Origin: Streptomyces barringtoniae
GTDB taxonomy: Bacteria > Actinomycetota > Actinomycetes > Streptomycetales > Streptomycetaceae
Length of the DNA stretch: 64,000 nucleotides
Reading direction: 5' to 3'
Assembly: GCF_020819595.1 (NCBI RefSeq)
Contig: NZ_JAJHNP010000020.1
Coordinates: forward strand, 62,001-126,000
The translations under genes and the position numbers were made by a program. Shown here in pieces: positions 46,739-54,812 of this stretch (its first letter is position 1; each line of letters begins with the position of its first letter). The notes beneath the pieces are model-generated. The model was given only the letters and a program-made list of their open reading frames with translations, did not search any database and was not told the origin of the DNA.

Positions 46739-48463
46739 TCAGCCGGCGTAGGGGTCCGGCACGTGGCCCGGCCGGGCCAGGAACTCGAAGTCGCAGCCGG
46801 TGTCGGCCTGCGTGATCTGGCCGTTGTGGAGGACGCCGTAACCGCGCTCGTACCGGGCGGGCGGCGGGGTCCACGCGGCGCGCCTGCGCTCCAGCTCCGC
46901 GTCGTCCACGTGGAGACGGAGGCTGCGGGCCTCGACGTCCAGGGTGATGAGGTCACCGGTGCGCACGAGGGCCAGGGGTCCGCCGACGTACGACTCCGGG
47001 GCGACGTGCAGCACGCAGGCGCCGTAACTCGTGCCGCTCATCCGGGCGTCGGAGATCCGGACCATGTCCCGCACGCCCTGCCTGAGCAGGTGGTCGGGGA
47101 TGGGGAGCATGCCGTACTCGGGCATGCCGGGGCCGCCCTTGGGTCCGACGCCCCGCAGCACCAGCACGCTGTCGGCGGTGATGCCGAGCGCGGGGTCGTC
47201 GATGGTGCGCTGCATGGTCCTGTAGTCGTCGAAGACGACGGCCGGGCCGGTGTGCTTCAGCAGGCGGGGTTCGGCCGCGATGTGCTTGATGACCGCGCCG
47301 TCCGGGCAGAGGTTGCCGCGCAGGACGGCGACCCCGCCCTCGCTCGCGACCGGGTTGTCGCGCGGACGGATGACGTCGTCGTGGTGCACCTGCGCGCCTT
47401 CCAGCTGCTCGCGCAGGGTGTCGTAGGACACCGTCGGCCGGTCCAGGTGGAGCAGGTCGGTGATCCGGGACAGGAAGCCGGGCAGGCCGCCCGCGAAGTG
47501 GAAGTCCTCCATGAGGTACTTCCGGCCGCCGGGGCGGACGTTGGCGAGGACGGGCACGGTCCGGGCGATGCGGTCGAAGTCGTCCAGGGTGAGCTTCACC
47601 CCGGCCCGGCCGGCCATGGCGATCAAGTGGATCACGGCGTTGGTGGAGCCGCCGAGGCCCAGCACCGTGGTGACCGCGTCCTCGAAGGCCTCACGCGTGA
47701 GGATCCGCGACAGCCTCCGGTCGCTGCGCACCAGCTCCACGGCCGTCATCCCGGCCCTGGCCGCCATCCGGTCGTGTCCGGAGTCGACGGCGGGAATGCT
47801 CGACGCGCCCGGCACGGTCACGCCGAGGGCCTCGGCGGCGGCGGTCAGCGTGGACGCCGTACCCATGGTCATGCAGTGCCCCGGGGAGCGCGCGAGCCCG
47901 CTCTCCAGCTCGGTCATCTCACAGTCGCCGATGAGACCGGCCCGCCTGTCGTCCCAGTACTTCCACATGTCCGTGCCGGACCCGAGCACCTCGCCCCGCC
48001 AGTGCCCCGGCAGCATGGGCCCGGCGGGCACGAAGACGGCGGGCAGATCGGCGCTGGCCGCACCCATCAGCAGTGCGGGCGTGGACTTGTCGCACCCGCC
48101 CATCAGCACGGCCCCGTCCACCGGATAGGAGCGCAGCAGCTCCTCGGTCTCCATCGCCAGCAGGTTCCGGTAGAGCATCGGCGTCGGCTTCTGGAAGGTC
48201 TCGCTCAGCGTCGAGACCGGGAACTCCAGCGGAAACCCGCCCGCCTGCCACACGCCCCGCTTCACCGCCTGGGCGCGGTCCCGCAGGTGCACATGGCACG
48301 GGTTGATGTCGGACCACGTGTTGAGCACGGCGATCACGGGCTTGCCCAGGTGCTCCTCGGGCAGATACCCGAGCTGCCGGGTCCGCGCGCGGTGACTGAA
48401 CGACCGCAGCCCGTCGGTCCCGTACCACTGATGGCTTCTCAGCTTCTTCGCAGAGCCGCTCAT
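46739..48463 (-). CDS. IlvD/Edd-family sugar-acid dehydratase (L-arabonate/xylonate type)
   Basis: From ATG 48463, which overlaps the stop of the DapA-like gene, the protein has 574 residues. Three Cys motifs expected for an iron-sulfur dehydratase are present: NTWSDINPCH, LMGGCDKSTPA and LIGDCEMTE. Sub-family features such as the extra C-terminal part (WTPPPARYERGYGVLH) match pentonate dehydratases more than branched-chain IlvD. It would dehydrate an aldonic acid to a 2-keto-3-deoxy acid. It is the third gene of a GntR-DapA-IlvD operon. Confidence 0.87.
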   Translation of the reverse strand: MSGSAKKLRSHQWYGTDGLRSFSHRARTRQLGYLPEEHLGKPVIAVLNTWSDINPCHVHLRDRAQAVKRGVWQAGGFPLEFPVSTLSETFQKPTPMLYRNLLAMETEELLRSYPVDGAVLMGGCDKSTPALLMGAASADLPAVFVPAGPMLPGHWRGEVLGSGTDMWKYWDDRRAGLIGDCEMTELESGLARSPGHCMTMGTASTLTAAAEALGVTVPGASSIPAVDSGHDRMAARAGMTAVELVRSDRRLSRILTREAFEDAVTTVLGLGGSTNAVIHLIAMAGRAGVKLTLDDFDRIARTVPVLANVRPGGRKYLMEDFHFAGGLPGFLSRITDLLHLDRPTVSYDTLREQLEGAQVHHDDVIRPRDNPVASEGGVAVLRGNLCPDGAVIKHIAAEPRLLKHTGPAVVFDDYRTMQRTIDDPALGITADSVLVLRGVGPKGGPGMPEYGMLPIPDHLLRQGVRDMVRISDARMSGTSYGACVLHVAPESYVGGPLALVRTGDLITLDVEARSLRLHVDDAELERRRAAWTPPPARYERGYGVLHNGQITQADTGCDFEFLARPGHVPDPYAG

Positions 48464-49371
48464 ATGGACCATCCGGCGGCGATGGCGGCGACCTCGGCGC
48501 GCTCGTCCTCGGGAAGCGGTCTGCTCGGCGGGCGGACGTCGCGGCGGCACAGGCCGAGCGCGGCCAGGGCTTCCTTGACGACGGTGACGTTGTTCGCGGA
48601 GCCGTGCGCGGCGCGGAGTTCCTCGAAGCGGCGGATCTGCTCCCAGATCTTCATGGCGGCCGGATAGTCGCCGGATCGAAGCGCTTCAACCATGTTCAGC
48701 GAAACGGCCGGGGCCACGTTCACGAGTCCGGAGGTGAAGCCGGTGGCGCCCGCGGAGAAGTAGGAGGGGGCGTACGGCTCGGCGAGACCGGCGACCCAGA
48801 CGAAGCGGTCGAGGCCCGCGTCCCGGGCGAAGGCGGCGAACCGCGCGGCGTCGGGTACGGCGTACTTCACACCGATGACGTTCGGGCAGTGGTCGGCGAG
48901 TTCGGCGAGCCGGGCGCCGGGCAGCTGCGCGTTGCGGATGTACGGCACCACGCCCAGCCCGGGCACGGCCTCGGCGATGGCGCGGTGGTAGTCGACCCAG
49001 CCGGCCGCCGAGACGTACGGGTGGACGGGCTGGTGGACCATGACCATCGGGGCGCCGAGGTCGCGGGCGTGCCGGGCGGAGGCGATGGCCGTGGGCAGGT
49101 CGTGGCCGACGCCGACGAGGACCGCGGCACGGTCGCCGGCCTCCTCGGTCGTCAACTCGGTGACCAGGCGGCGCTCTTCGGGGGTGAGGGCGTAGAACTC
49201 GCCGGTGTTGCCGTTGGGGGTGAGGGTGCGGATCCCGCCGTCGAGCAGGCGACGCAGCAGGGCCCGGTGGGTGCCGGTGTCGACGGAGCCGTCCGCGGCG
49301 AAGGGGGTCACCGGGATGGCCACCACGTCGGCCAGGGCCGCCCGTTGGGTCTCGAACGTCACGCTGCTCAT
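48460..49371 (-). CDS. DapA-family lyase/dehydratase (2-keto-3-deoxy sugar acid)
   Basis: The 303-residue TIM barrel has the DHDPS-family features GNTGEFYAL, Tyr144 in VVPYIRNAQ and Schiff-base Lys169 in VIGVKYAVPD. Within a sugar-acid operon such proteins act as 2-keto-3-deoxy-pentonate dehydratases or aldolases and not in lysine synthesis. With the pentonate dehydratase next door, L-2-keto-3-deoxyarabonate dehydratase giving 2-ketoglutarate semialdehyde is the leading guess. The ATG at 49371 and the 3' end both overlap neighbours by 4 nt. Confidence 0.84.
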   Translation of the reverse strand: MSSVTFETQRAALADVVAIPVTPFAADGSVDTGTHRALLRRLLDGGIRTLTPNGNTGEFYALTPEERRLVTELTTEEAGDRAAVLVGVGHDLPTAIASARHARDLGAPMVMVHQPVHPYVSAAGWVDYHRAIAEAVPGLGVVPYIRNAQLPGARLAELADHCPNVIGVKYAVPDAARFAAFARDAGLDRFVWVAGLAEPYAPSYFSAGATGFTSGLVNVAPAVSLNMVEALRSGDYPAAMKIWEQIRRFEELRAAHGSANNVTVVKEALAALGLCRRDVRPPSRPLPEDERAEVAAIAAGWSI

Positions 49372-50015
49372 GAATGACCTTCCTCTGCGGGGAACGCGCG
49401 CCGGACGAAGGAGGCGATGTGGGCGTGCAGGGCGCTCGCCGCGCCGTCGGCGTCGCCGTCGAGCGCGAGTCGGAGGATCTCCCGGTGCTCGGCGGCCTCC
49501 CGCTCCCAGGAGGGCTCGGCGGCCCAGGCGACGGCGGAGACCAGTGCGGCCTGGTCGCGGACCTCGTCCAGCATCCGGCCGAGCAGCGGGTTGCCGCACG
49601 GCAGGTAGAGGGCGCGGTGGAACTCCCGGTTGGCGAGCGACCGTTCGGCGGTGTCGTGGGCGGCATCGGCCCGGTTCAGCGCGTCGCGCGCGGCGCCGAG
49701 GGAGGCCCCCCGCCCGACGGTTCTTCTCAGTGCCTCGGGTTCCAGCAGCAGCCGCACGTCGTAGACCTCGCGTGCCATGTCCGCGTCCACCATGCGCACC
49801 GTGACGCCCTTGTACTGGCTCATCACCACGAGCCCGGTCCCGGCGAGCGTCTTCAGCGCCTCCCGCACCGGGGTCTTGGACACCCCGAACTGCGCGGCCA
49901 GCTCCGTCTCGACCAGGGCCTGACCAGGAGCCAGCTGCCCGGTCAGGATGCGGTGTTTGATCGCGTCCAGAACGTACTGCGTGCGGGACGGGATCGGGGT
50001 GGGCACAGAGGTCAT
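49368..50015 (-). CDS. GntR-family regulator (FCD subfamily)
   Basis: The 215-residue regulator has a GntR winged helix (ILTGQLAPGQALVETELAAQFGVSKTPVREAL in parts, residues 23-55) and an FCD effector domain with REFHRALY and EHREILRLAL, which carry the metal/ligand His residues. It is first in its operon and probably senses the sugar acid. Palindromes TCATATATGA (50046-50055) and GTCA-n7-TGAC (50102-50116) just upstream are candidate operators. Confidence 0.92.
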   Translation of the reverse strand: MTSVPTPIPSRTQYVLDAIKHRILTGQLAPGQALVETELAAQFGVSKTPVREALKTLAGTGLVVMSQYKGVTVRMVDADMAREVYDVRLLLEPEALRRTVGRGASLGAARDALNRADAAHDTAERSLANREFHRALYLPCGNPLLGRMLDEVRDQAALVSAVAWAAEPSWEREAAEHREILRLALDGDADGAASALHAHIASFVRRAFPAEEGHS

Positions 50016-50045
50016 GCGGCCCTCTCGGATCTCACATATCGCGTC

Positions 50046-50116
50046 TCATATATGACGTACGAAGTACGACGCGGTCGAAGGTAGGAGGGGGCCCGTGTTT
50101 CGTCAATGTCTATGAC
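50046..50116. promoter_or_regulatory. Palindromes upstream of the GntR operon
   Basis: TCATATATGA (50046-50055) is a perfect 10-bp palindrome. GTCA and TGAC at 50102-50116, flanked by TTT and AAA, make a second dyad with a 7-bp centre. GntR/FCD regulators bind such dyads. The region is AT-richer than its surroundings and should hold the promoters of both the GntR operon and its own leader. Confidence 0.45.
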
Positions 50117-50136
50117 AAAAGAAGGCAGAGCTGCGG

Positions 50137-50898
50137 TCAGACGGTGTGGACGGCACCCTCGACGGCGGTGCGGGTGGGCCGGCCGGAGGCCGCCGCGGCC
50201 CGGGCGGTGGCCGCCTCACGGGTGAGCGTGGGTCCGACATGGGTGACCAGCAGCTCGCGGACGCGCGCCGCATGGGCGATCCGCCCCGCGTCCTCGGGCG
50301 TCAGATGGACCTGCTCCCGGTGTTCGCCGTCGCGATGCGTGTCGATGTCCGCCTCGCACAGGAACAGGTCGGCGCGGGAGGCGAGTTCGCCCAGCGCGGC
50401 ACACGGCCCGCTGTCCCCGGAGTAGGCGAGCACGCTCCCCTGGCATTCGGCGCGCAGCCCGTACGCCTCGGTGTCGTGGGCGACGGCGCGTGCGGTGAGG
50501 CGGAGGTTCCAGTGCCGGACGTCATGGCCGTCGTACAGGGCCCGGAAGTCGAAGACGCCCTTGAGGAAGGCGACGTCCGCCCGCCCGAAGAAGCCGACCA
50601 GCCGGCGGGCGCAGTCCTGCGGCGCGTACACCGGGATGGGCGCGGCCGGGGTCATCCCGCCGAAGGCGAAGGCGTAGGCGGCGGGCAGCAGGTCGGCGCT
50701 GTGGTCGGCGTGCAGGTGGGAGATCCAGATCGCGGTGAGCCGTGCGGGGTCCGTGTGCCGCTGCAACGCGGCGAACGTGCCGGGCCCCGCGTCCACCCAC
50801 ACCTCGGCACCCCCGCCGGACAACAGGTACCCGGAGCAGGGCCGCTCGGGGCCGGGGTGCGGGGAGGCGGTGCCGAGGACGGTGAGGGTGAGTGGCAT
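50137..50898 (-). CDS. Metallo-beta-lactamase-fold hydrolase (RNase Z-like)
   Basis: The 253-residue protein has the zinc motif HLHADHS (His61, His63, Asp65, His66), a later YSGDSGPC and FLCEADIDTHRD, and a closing VTHVGP, in the layout of RNase Z/ElaC-like and cyclic-nucleotide phosphodiesterase-like MBL proteins. True tRNase Z enzymes have a longer exosite arm, not evident here. Phosphodiesterase or hydrolase activity is likely. The gene is alone. Confidence 0.85.
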   Translation of the reverse strand: MPLTLTVLGTASPHPGPERPCSGYLLSGGGAEVWVDAGPGTFAALQRHTDPARLTAIWISHLHADHSADLLPAAYAFAFGGMTPAAPIPVYAPQDCARRLVGFFGRADVAFLKGVFDFRALYDGHDVRHWNLRLTARAVAHDTEAYGLRAECQGSVLAYSGDSGPCAALGELASRADLFLCEADIDTHRDGEHREQVHLTPEDAGRIAHAARVRELLVTHVGPTLTREAATARAAAASGRPTRTAVEGAVHTV

Positions 50899-51232
50899 GG
50901 GGGGAGAGTACGACGGCCGTGGGTTCCGCTTCGGCCCACTCGGGCAAGCGGAACCGGGGCGTCAGGCGCCCGGTACGGGGAAGTACTGGGCGGCCTGGGC
51001 CTCGTAGGGGGTGCGGTAGTGACCGTTCGGGGGTTCCCGGATGCGCGTCGGCCGGACTGAGCACCTCCTCGTCACCGGCCGGGACGTGCTTCAGCCGGGT
51101 ACACCTCTCACCCGGCGGCAGCTTCGAACCCTCCGGCCTTCAGGTACCGGGCCTCGCGCGTGTCGGGGAGCGAGGGACCTGAGCTTGCGCGGCACGCTCG
51201 TCCGACACCGCGGTCGGCAGCCGGCGTTGTTC
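50899..51232. other. 334-bp gap, only a hairpin and a possible gene tail
   Basis: No complete gene is seen. A minus-strand frame ends with NGHYRTPYEAQAAQYF and a stop at about 50961, which looks more protein-like than random but has no start and no recognised family; it could be the tail of a lost gene. A hairpin at 51094-51116 follows the maleylpyruvate-isomerase-like gene. Confidence 0.4.
51094..51116 (-). terminator. Terminator candidate after the TIGR03086-like gene
   Basis: GCCGGGT (51094-51100) pairs perfectly with ACCCGGC (51110-51116) around a 9-nt loop, 117 nt past the stop of the leftward gene. Confidence 0.45.
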
Positions 51233-51817
51233 TCACTCCGGGCGCCATCCCGGATTCCGCCCGCTCAGGCCCACCGCCCGGTCCAGCAGGGGTGCCTCCG
51301 GCGGCACCGGGACGACCGGGCCGAAGAGGCCGCCGCCGCGGTTCGGGTCCTCGGCGGCCGCGAGCAGGAAGCCGTGGGCCGAGTCCAGCGCCGCGGGGTC
51401 GGGAGCGTAGGGCCGGCCGATGGCGCGGGCCAGGTCCCAGCCGTGGATGACCAGTTCGTCGGCGACGACGGCGCCGGCGACCTCGCCCGGCAGGTTCACC
51501 CCGCCCGCGCGGGTCGTCCCGGTCCAGGCGGCCGGCTCGCGCCAGGCGTCGGCCAGTTCGTCCAGGGCCTTGGGCAGCTCCGCGCGCCAGCCGGGGCCGA
51601 TGTCCGGTACGGCGGCGGTCGGATTGGTGTCGGTGGTCGTACCGAGGTCCTTGCGAGCGGCGTCGCGGAAGGCCACCGACAGCATCTGGATGTGGCCCAG
51701 CAGACTCCGCACCGCCAGGTCCGGGCACGGTGTGGGTGCGGTCAGTTGCTCGTCGGCCACGGACTCGGCGAGCCGCGCCAGGATCCGGGTCTGCGGCCCG
51801 AGGTCGACCATGTTCAT
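51233..51817 (-). CDS. TIGR03086-like maleylpyruvate isomerase-family protein
   Basis: The 194-residue protein shows the actinobacterial DinB-like TIGR03086 pattern: TPCPDLAVRSLLGHI with a metal-site His, then ADELVIHGWDLARAIGRPY with a second His. Related proteins are mycothiol-dependent isomerases, but the function of this sub-family is unknown. It shares direction with the DUF6010-like gene 3 nt upstream, so the two are probably coupled. Confidence 0.83.
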   Translation of the reverse strand: MNMVDLGPQTRILARLAESVADEQLTAPTPCPDLAVRSLLGHIQMLSVAFRDAARKDLGTTTDTNPTAAVPDIGPGWRAELPKALDELADAWREPAAWTGTTRAGGVNLPGEVAGAVVADELVIHGWDLARAIGRPYAPDPAALDSAHGFLLAAAEDPNRGGGLFGPVVPVPPEAPLLDRAVGLSGRNPGWRPE

Positions 51818-51820
51818 GCC

Positions 51821-52219
51821 TCACTCCTTCACGGTTGCGCTCCTCCTGCGAAGTACTGACCGGCCGGCTCCCGAAAACTCATCGGTGCCCCGCAGCCGCT
51901 CCCACGGCGATCGTCCGCCGCCCAGGCACCACACCGCGATCACCGGATCGCACAGCGCGCAGCCGAACGAGGAGTCGTGGGCGAAGGGGATGATCGGGTG
52001 CCCCTTGAGGTGGTGCACGACGTCCCAGGCCGTGTGCAGCAGCCAGCCGCCGCCGATCCAGGCCCAGGAGTCCAGTCCCTTGTACGCCACCCAGGTGGCC
52101 ACCGCGGTGAACACGAACTCCCAGCCGCCCAGCCCTCCGCCACTGAGATAGGCGGCGCCCGCGCCGGCCACCATGACCGCGTTCAGGCGGCGCCGGTGCG
52201 GCTCCGGGACGAGGGACAT
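51821..52219 (-). CDS. DUF6010-like membrane protein
   Basis: The 132-residue protein contains EPHRRRLNAVMVAGAGAAY, GGWLLHTAWDVVHHLKG and SFGCALCDPVIAVWC, characteristic of the DUF6010 family as I remember it. Members usually start with one more helix; in this frame LAPILIGLVYVLSM precedes the ATG but no ATG or GTG is found ahead of it. The true start may be an unusual codon, or the gene has lost its start. Function unknown. Confidence 0.7.
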   Translation of the reverse strand: MSLVPEPHRRRLNAVMVAGAGAAYLSGGGLGGWEFVFTAVATWVAYKGLDSWAWIGGGWLLHTAWDVVHHLKGHPIIPFAHDSSFGCALCDPVIAVWCLGGGRSPWERLRGTDEFSGAGRSVLRRRSATVKE

Positions 52220-52410
52220 CGACAGGACGTAGACGAGACCGATCAGGATCGGGGCGAGGTAGCGCGTGGCGCCGACGGTAGGTTCGGGCGGGCGCGCGCC
52301 CCAGGGGCATTACCGACAGGTTCCGACGGATTGCCGCCGTCCGCCGGCCCTGCCGGACAAGGCACCTTACCGATCCGCGCCCACCCGCCTTAGACCCACG
52401 ATGAGCAGGC

Positions 52411-53643
52411 ATGACGACTTCCTGGACCCTGCTCCGCGTGCTGCGCGGGCGCAACGCGGGGCTGTATCTGGCGGCGGTGGTGGTGTCGGGCTTCGGCAAC
52501 TCCGCGCTGTTTCTGGCATCGGGTGTGTGGGTGAAGGACCTCACCGGATCCGACGGCCTGGCCGCGCTGTGCATGTTCGCCACGTGGGCCCCCACCGTGG
52601 CCGGCCCGCCGCTGGGCACGATCGCCGACCGGGTGCGGCGCAAGCCCCTGCTGGTGGCTCTGAACGCGGGCCTGGCGGCCCTGCTGCTCACTGTGTGCAC
52701 CGTGGACTCTCCGGGCGGCCTGTGGCTGCTCTTCACCGTGCTGCTGGTCTACGGCGCCGCCGAGGTCGTCCACGACGCGGCCGAGTCCGCCCTGGTGACC
52801 TCGGCGATCGGCCCGGACCGCCTGGGCGGCTTCAACGGGCTGCGCATGGCCGTCACCGAGGGCATGAAGCTCGTCGCCCCGCTGACCGGCGCGGGCCTGT
52901 ACACGGCCTTCGGCGGCCCGGCCGTCGCCTGCCTGGACGCGGGCACCTTCGTGGTCGCCGCCGGGTTGTACGCCCTGCTGCGGGTGCGCGAGGAACGGCC
53001 GGTCCGGTCCGGCGGCAGTTGGCGCGAGGAGACCGCGGAGGGCGTCCGGCACCTGTGGGGTCACCCGGAACTGCGCCCGCTGGTCCGGGCGGGCGGTACG
53101 ACGATGCTTTTCACCTCCCTGTGCGGCACGACGCTGTACGCCGTCGTCGACCGGCTCGGCCACTCCCCCGCGTACACGGGCGTGCTGTACGCCGTCCAGG
53201 GCGCCGGTTCGGTGGCGGCCGGGCTCGTCTCGGGCGCCGCGCTGCGGCGGCTCGGTGCGCGCCGGTTCGCGGCGGCGGGGATCGCGCTGACGGCACTCGC
53301 GGTGGCCGCCCGTGCCGTGCCGTCGGACCCGGTGGCCCTCGTGTCGTCCGCGGCGGCCGGTCTCGGCCTGCCCTGCGTGCTCGTCGCGGTCTTCACCGCC
53401 GTGCAGCAGCAGACGCCCGGCCCGCTGCTCGGACGGGCGACGGCCACCGCCGGCACCCTGGTCTTCACCCCCAACGCCGTCGGACTGGCCGTAGGCGCGG
53501 CCCTGGTCGAACTGGCCTCCCCGGCACTGCTGTTGCCGCTGTACGGCCTCGCGCTGCTCGGGACGGCGGCTTGCCTGGCTCAGCGCGCCGGCAGCGCCTC
53601 GCGCACCGAGGCGAGGTCCGAGTCCGACGCCAACCCGGCGTGA
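52411..53643 (+). CDS. MFS exporter
   Basis: The 410-residue protein has 10 to 12 helices and the MFS loop FATWAPTVAGPPLGTIADRVRRKPLLV, with the DRxRRK motif between helices 2 and 3. It is of the drug or metabolite exporter type (DHA3-like). Its last 64 bp overlap tail to tail with the 3' end of the opposite 387-aa gene, both frames being open. Confidence 0.87.
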   Translation: MTTSWTLLRVLRGRNAGLYLAAVVVSGFGNSALFLASGVWVKDLTGSDGLAALCMFATWAPTVAGPPLGTIADRVRRKPLLVALNAGLAALLLTVCTVDSPGGLWLLFTVLLVYGAAEVVHDAAESALVTSAIGPDRLGGFNGLRMAVTEGMKLVAPLTGAGLYTAFGGPAVACLDAGTFVVAAGLYALLRVREERPVRSGGSWREETAEGVRHLWGHPELRPLVRAGGTTMLFTSLCGTTLYAVVDRLGHSPAYTGVLYAVQGAGSVAAGLVSGAALRRLGARRFAAAGIALTALAVAARAVPSDPVALVSSAAAGLGLPCVLVAVFTAVQQQTPGPLLGRATATAGTLVFTPNAVGLAVGAALVELASPALLLPLYGLALLGTAACLAQRAGSASRTEARSESDANPA

Positions 53644-54743
53644 TAGAGCCGCAGTTCGTTCGCGCCCTGCGCACGCGCGCGTGCCGCGTCCGCCGCGAGT
53701 GTGCCGGGGCTGCCGCCCATGCCGGAGACGACGGTGAGGTTGGCGGCCAGCACCGTCCCCTCCCGGGCCGCTTCGGCGAAGGGCGCCAGCAGGGCCGTAC
53801 CGCCGGTGCAGGGCACCACCACGCCGTCGGCGACGGCGAGGACGCGGGCGGGGTCGACGCCGGCGTTGGCGCCGCAGTGGTAGGAGACCGGGTCGGCGTG
53901 CAGCAGGACCTGGAAGCCGGCCGGTGCGGCGGCGCGCACGGCGGCGACGGCCTGCTCCTGGAGCGTACCGGCGACCTCGTCGCGCCACGCGCGCGTGCGG
54001 GCCGCCTTCTCCTCGCCGAGCAGCTTCTCCACCGTCGGCCAGCCCTCGTCGCCCGCCGCGCTCCGCCACAGCGGCTCCAGCGCGGCCCGCACGGAAGCGG
54101 CCAGCTCCTCGGGATCCAGGCCCTGTTCGCCGTAGCCGGCGCGGCAGGACGGGCAGAAGCACAGGGACATCAGGTACTGCCCGGCCTCACCGAGACCGAC
54201 ACCGCCGGTCTTGTCGTGGGCGTGCAGGTGCTGGAGCCCGTACCAGCCGGCGGACTCCAGTTCGGTGCCCTGCGCGCCGGGGCGTACGGCGGCCTCGGCG
54301 GCCAGGTCGACCAGGTACGCGCGCGTGGCGGGCTGGGCGATGCAGGGCGCCCAGGGGTAGTGGTCGCCGTAGGCGTTGACCACCGAGGTGTCCGGGTGTT
54401 CGGCGCCCAGGCGGGAGTTGTGCGCGAGGACGACCCAGGTGTGCACCTCGAGGCCCGCCGCGGCCAGAGCGGCCGCCGCCTCGCCGTAGGCGTCGCCGGG
54501 GGCCCAGCGGCCGGCGGGGTACGGCCTCAGGCCCCGGCCCGCCCAGCGCTCGCCCGGCGGATAGAGGACGGCCGCGTACTCGGCGGTGACGATGCGGTGG
54601 CGGGGGTGGCGGGGGGTCAGGGCGCGGGTGGAGTGGTAGGCGGCGGCGAGGGTCACCTGTTCCACGCCGAGCCCGGCGATGCGCGCGGGGGCCTCCGGGT
54701 CCCCGCCCACGTCCCAGGGGTAGACGAACGCCGACGCCTTCAC
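53580..54743 (-). CDS. Unrecognised 387-aa protein in the uronate cluster
   Basis: The GTG at 54743, preceded by GGAGGG, gives 387 residues. The sequence has a TIM-barrel-like feel: FVYPWDVGGDPEA at the start, WVVLAHNSRLG, ESAGWYGLQHLHAHDK, then LCFCPSCRAGYGEQG with three Cys (CxCxxC), HADPVSYHCGAN, and ELRLYHAGLAS near the end. Such CFC-P-C segments occur in uncharacterised glycoside-hydrolase-like barrels; this is an inference. No signal peptide. It follows the KdgD-like gene through two coupled mini-ORFs, so it may act on an oligo-uronide or a pathway intermediate. Confidence 0.75.
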   Translation of the reverse strand: MKASAFVYPWDVGGDPEAPARIAGLGVEQVTLAAAYHSTRALTPRHPRHRIVTAEYAAVLYPPGERWAGRGLRPYPAGRWAPGDAYGEAAAALAAAGLEVHTWVVLAHNSRLGAEHPDTSVVNAYGDHYPWAPCIAQPATRAYLVDLAAEAAVRPGAQGTELESAGWYGLQHLHAHDKTGGVGLGEAGQYLMSLCFCPSCRAGYGEQGLDPEELAASVRAALEPLWRSAAGDEGWPTVEKLLGEEKAARTRAWRDEVAGTLQEQAVAAVRAAAPAGFQVLLHADPVSYHCGANAGVDPARVLAVADGVVVPCTGGTALLAPFAEAAREGTVLAANLTVVSGMGGSPGTLAADAARARAQGANELRLYHAGLASDSDLASVREALPAR

Positions 54744-54812
54744 GCGCCCTCCTTCGAGCCGCACGGACGCTCGCTCACGCGTCCCCCTTCGAGCCGTACC
54801 GACGCTCGCTCA
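54740..54812 (-). repeat. Tandem 35-bp repeat encoding two coupled 12-codon mini-ORFs
   Basis: Two copies of a 35-nt unit (54775-54809 and 54740-54774, about five differences) separate kdgD from the 387-aa gene. On the minus strand each unit holds GTG, 11 more codons and TGA: VSERRYGSKGDA (54813-54775) and VSERPCGSKEGA (54778-54740). Each stop overlaps the next GTG in GTGA, so kdgD, both mini-ORFs and the long gene form an unbroken chain. Each unit also carries an AAGGGGG or AAGGAGGG ribosome site. Confidence 0.75.

Noticed and set aside
51105..51180. tRNA-like GGGTTCGAAGC sequence on the minus strand
   Set aside because: The T-loop-like string lacks a pairing T stem, and no acceptor or anticodon arms could be found around it.
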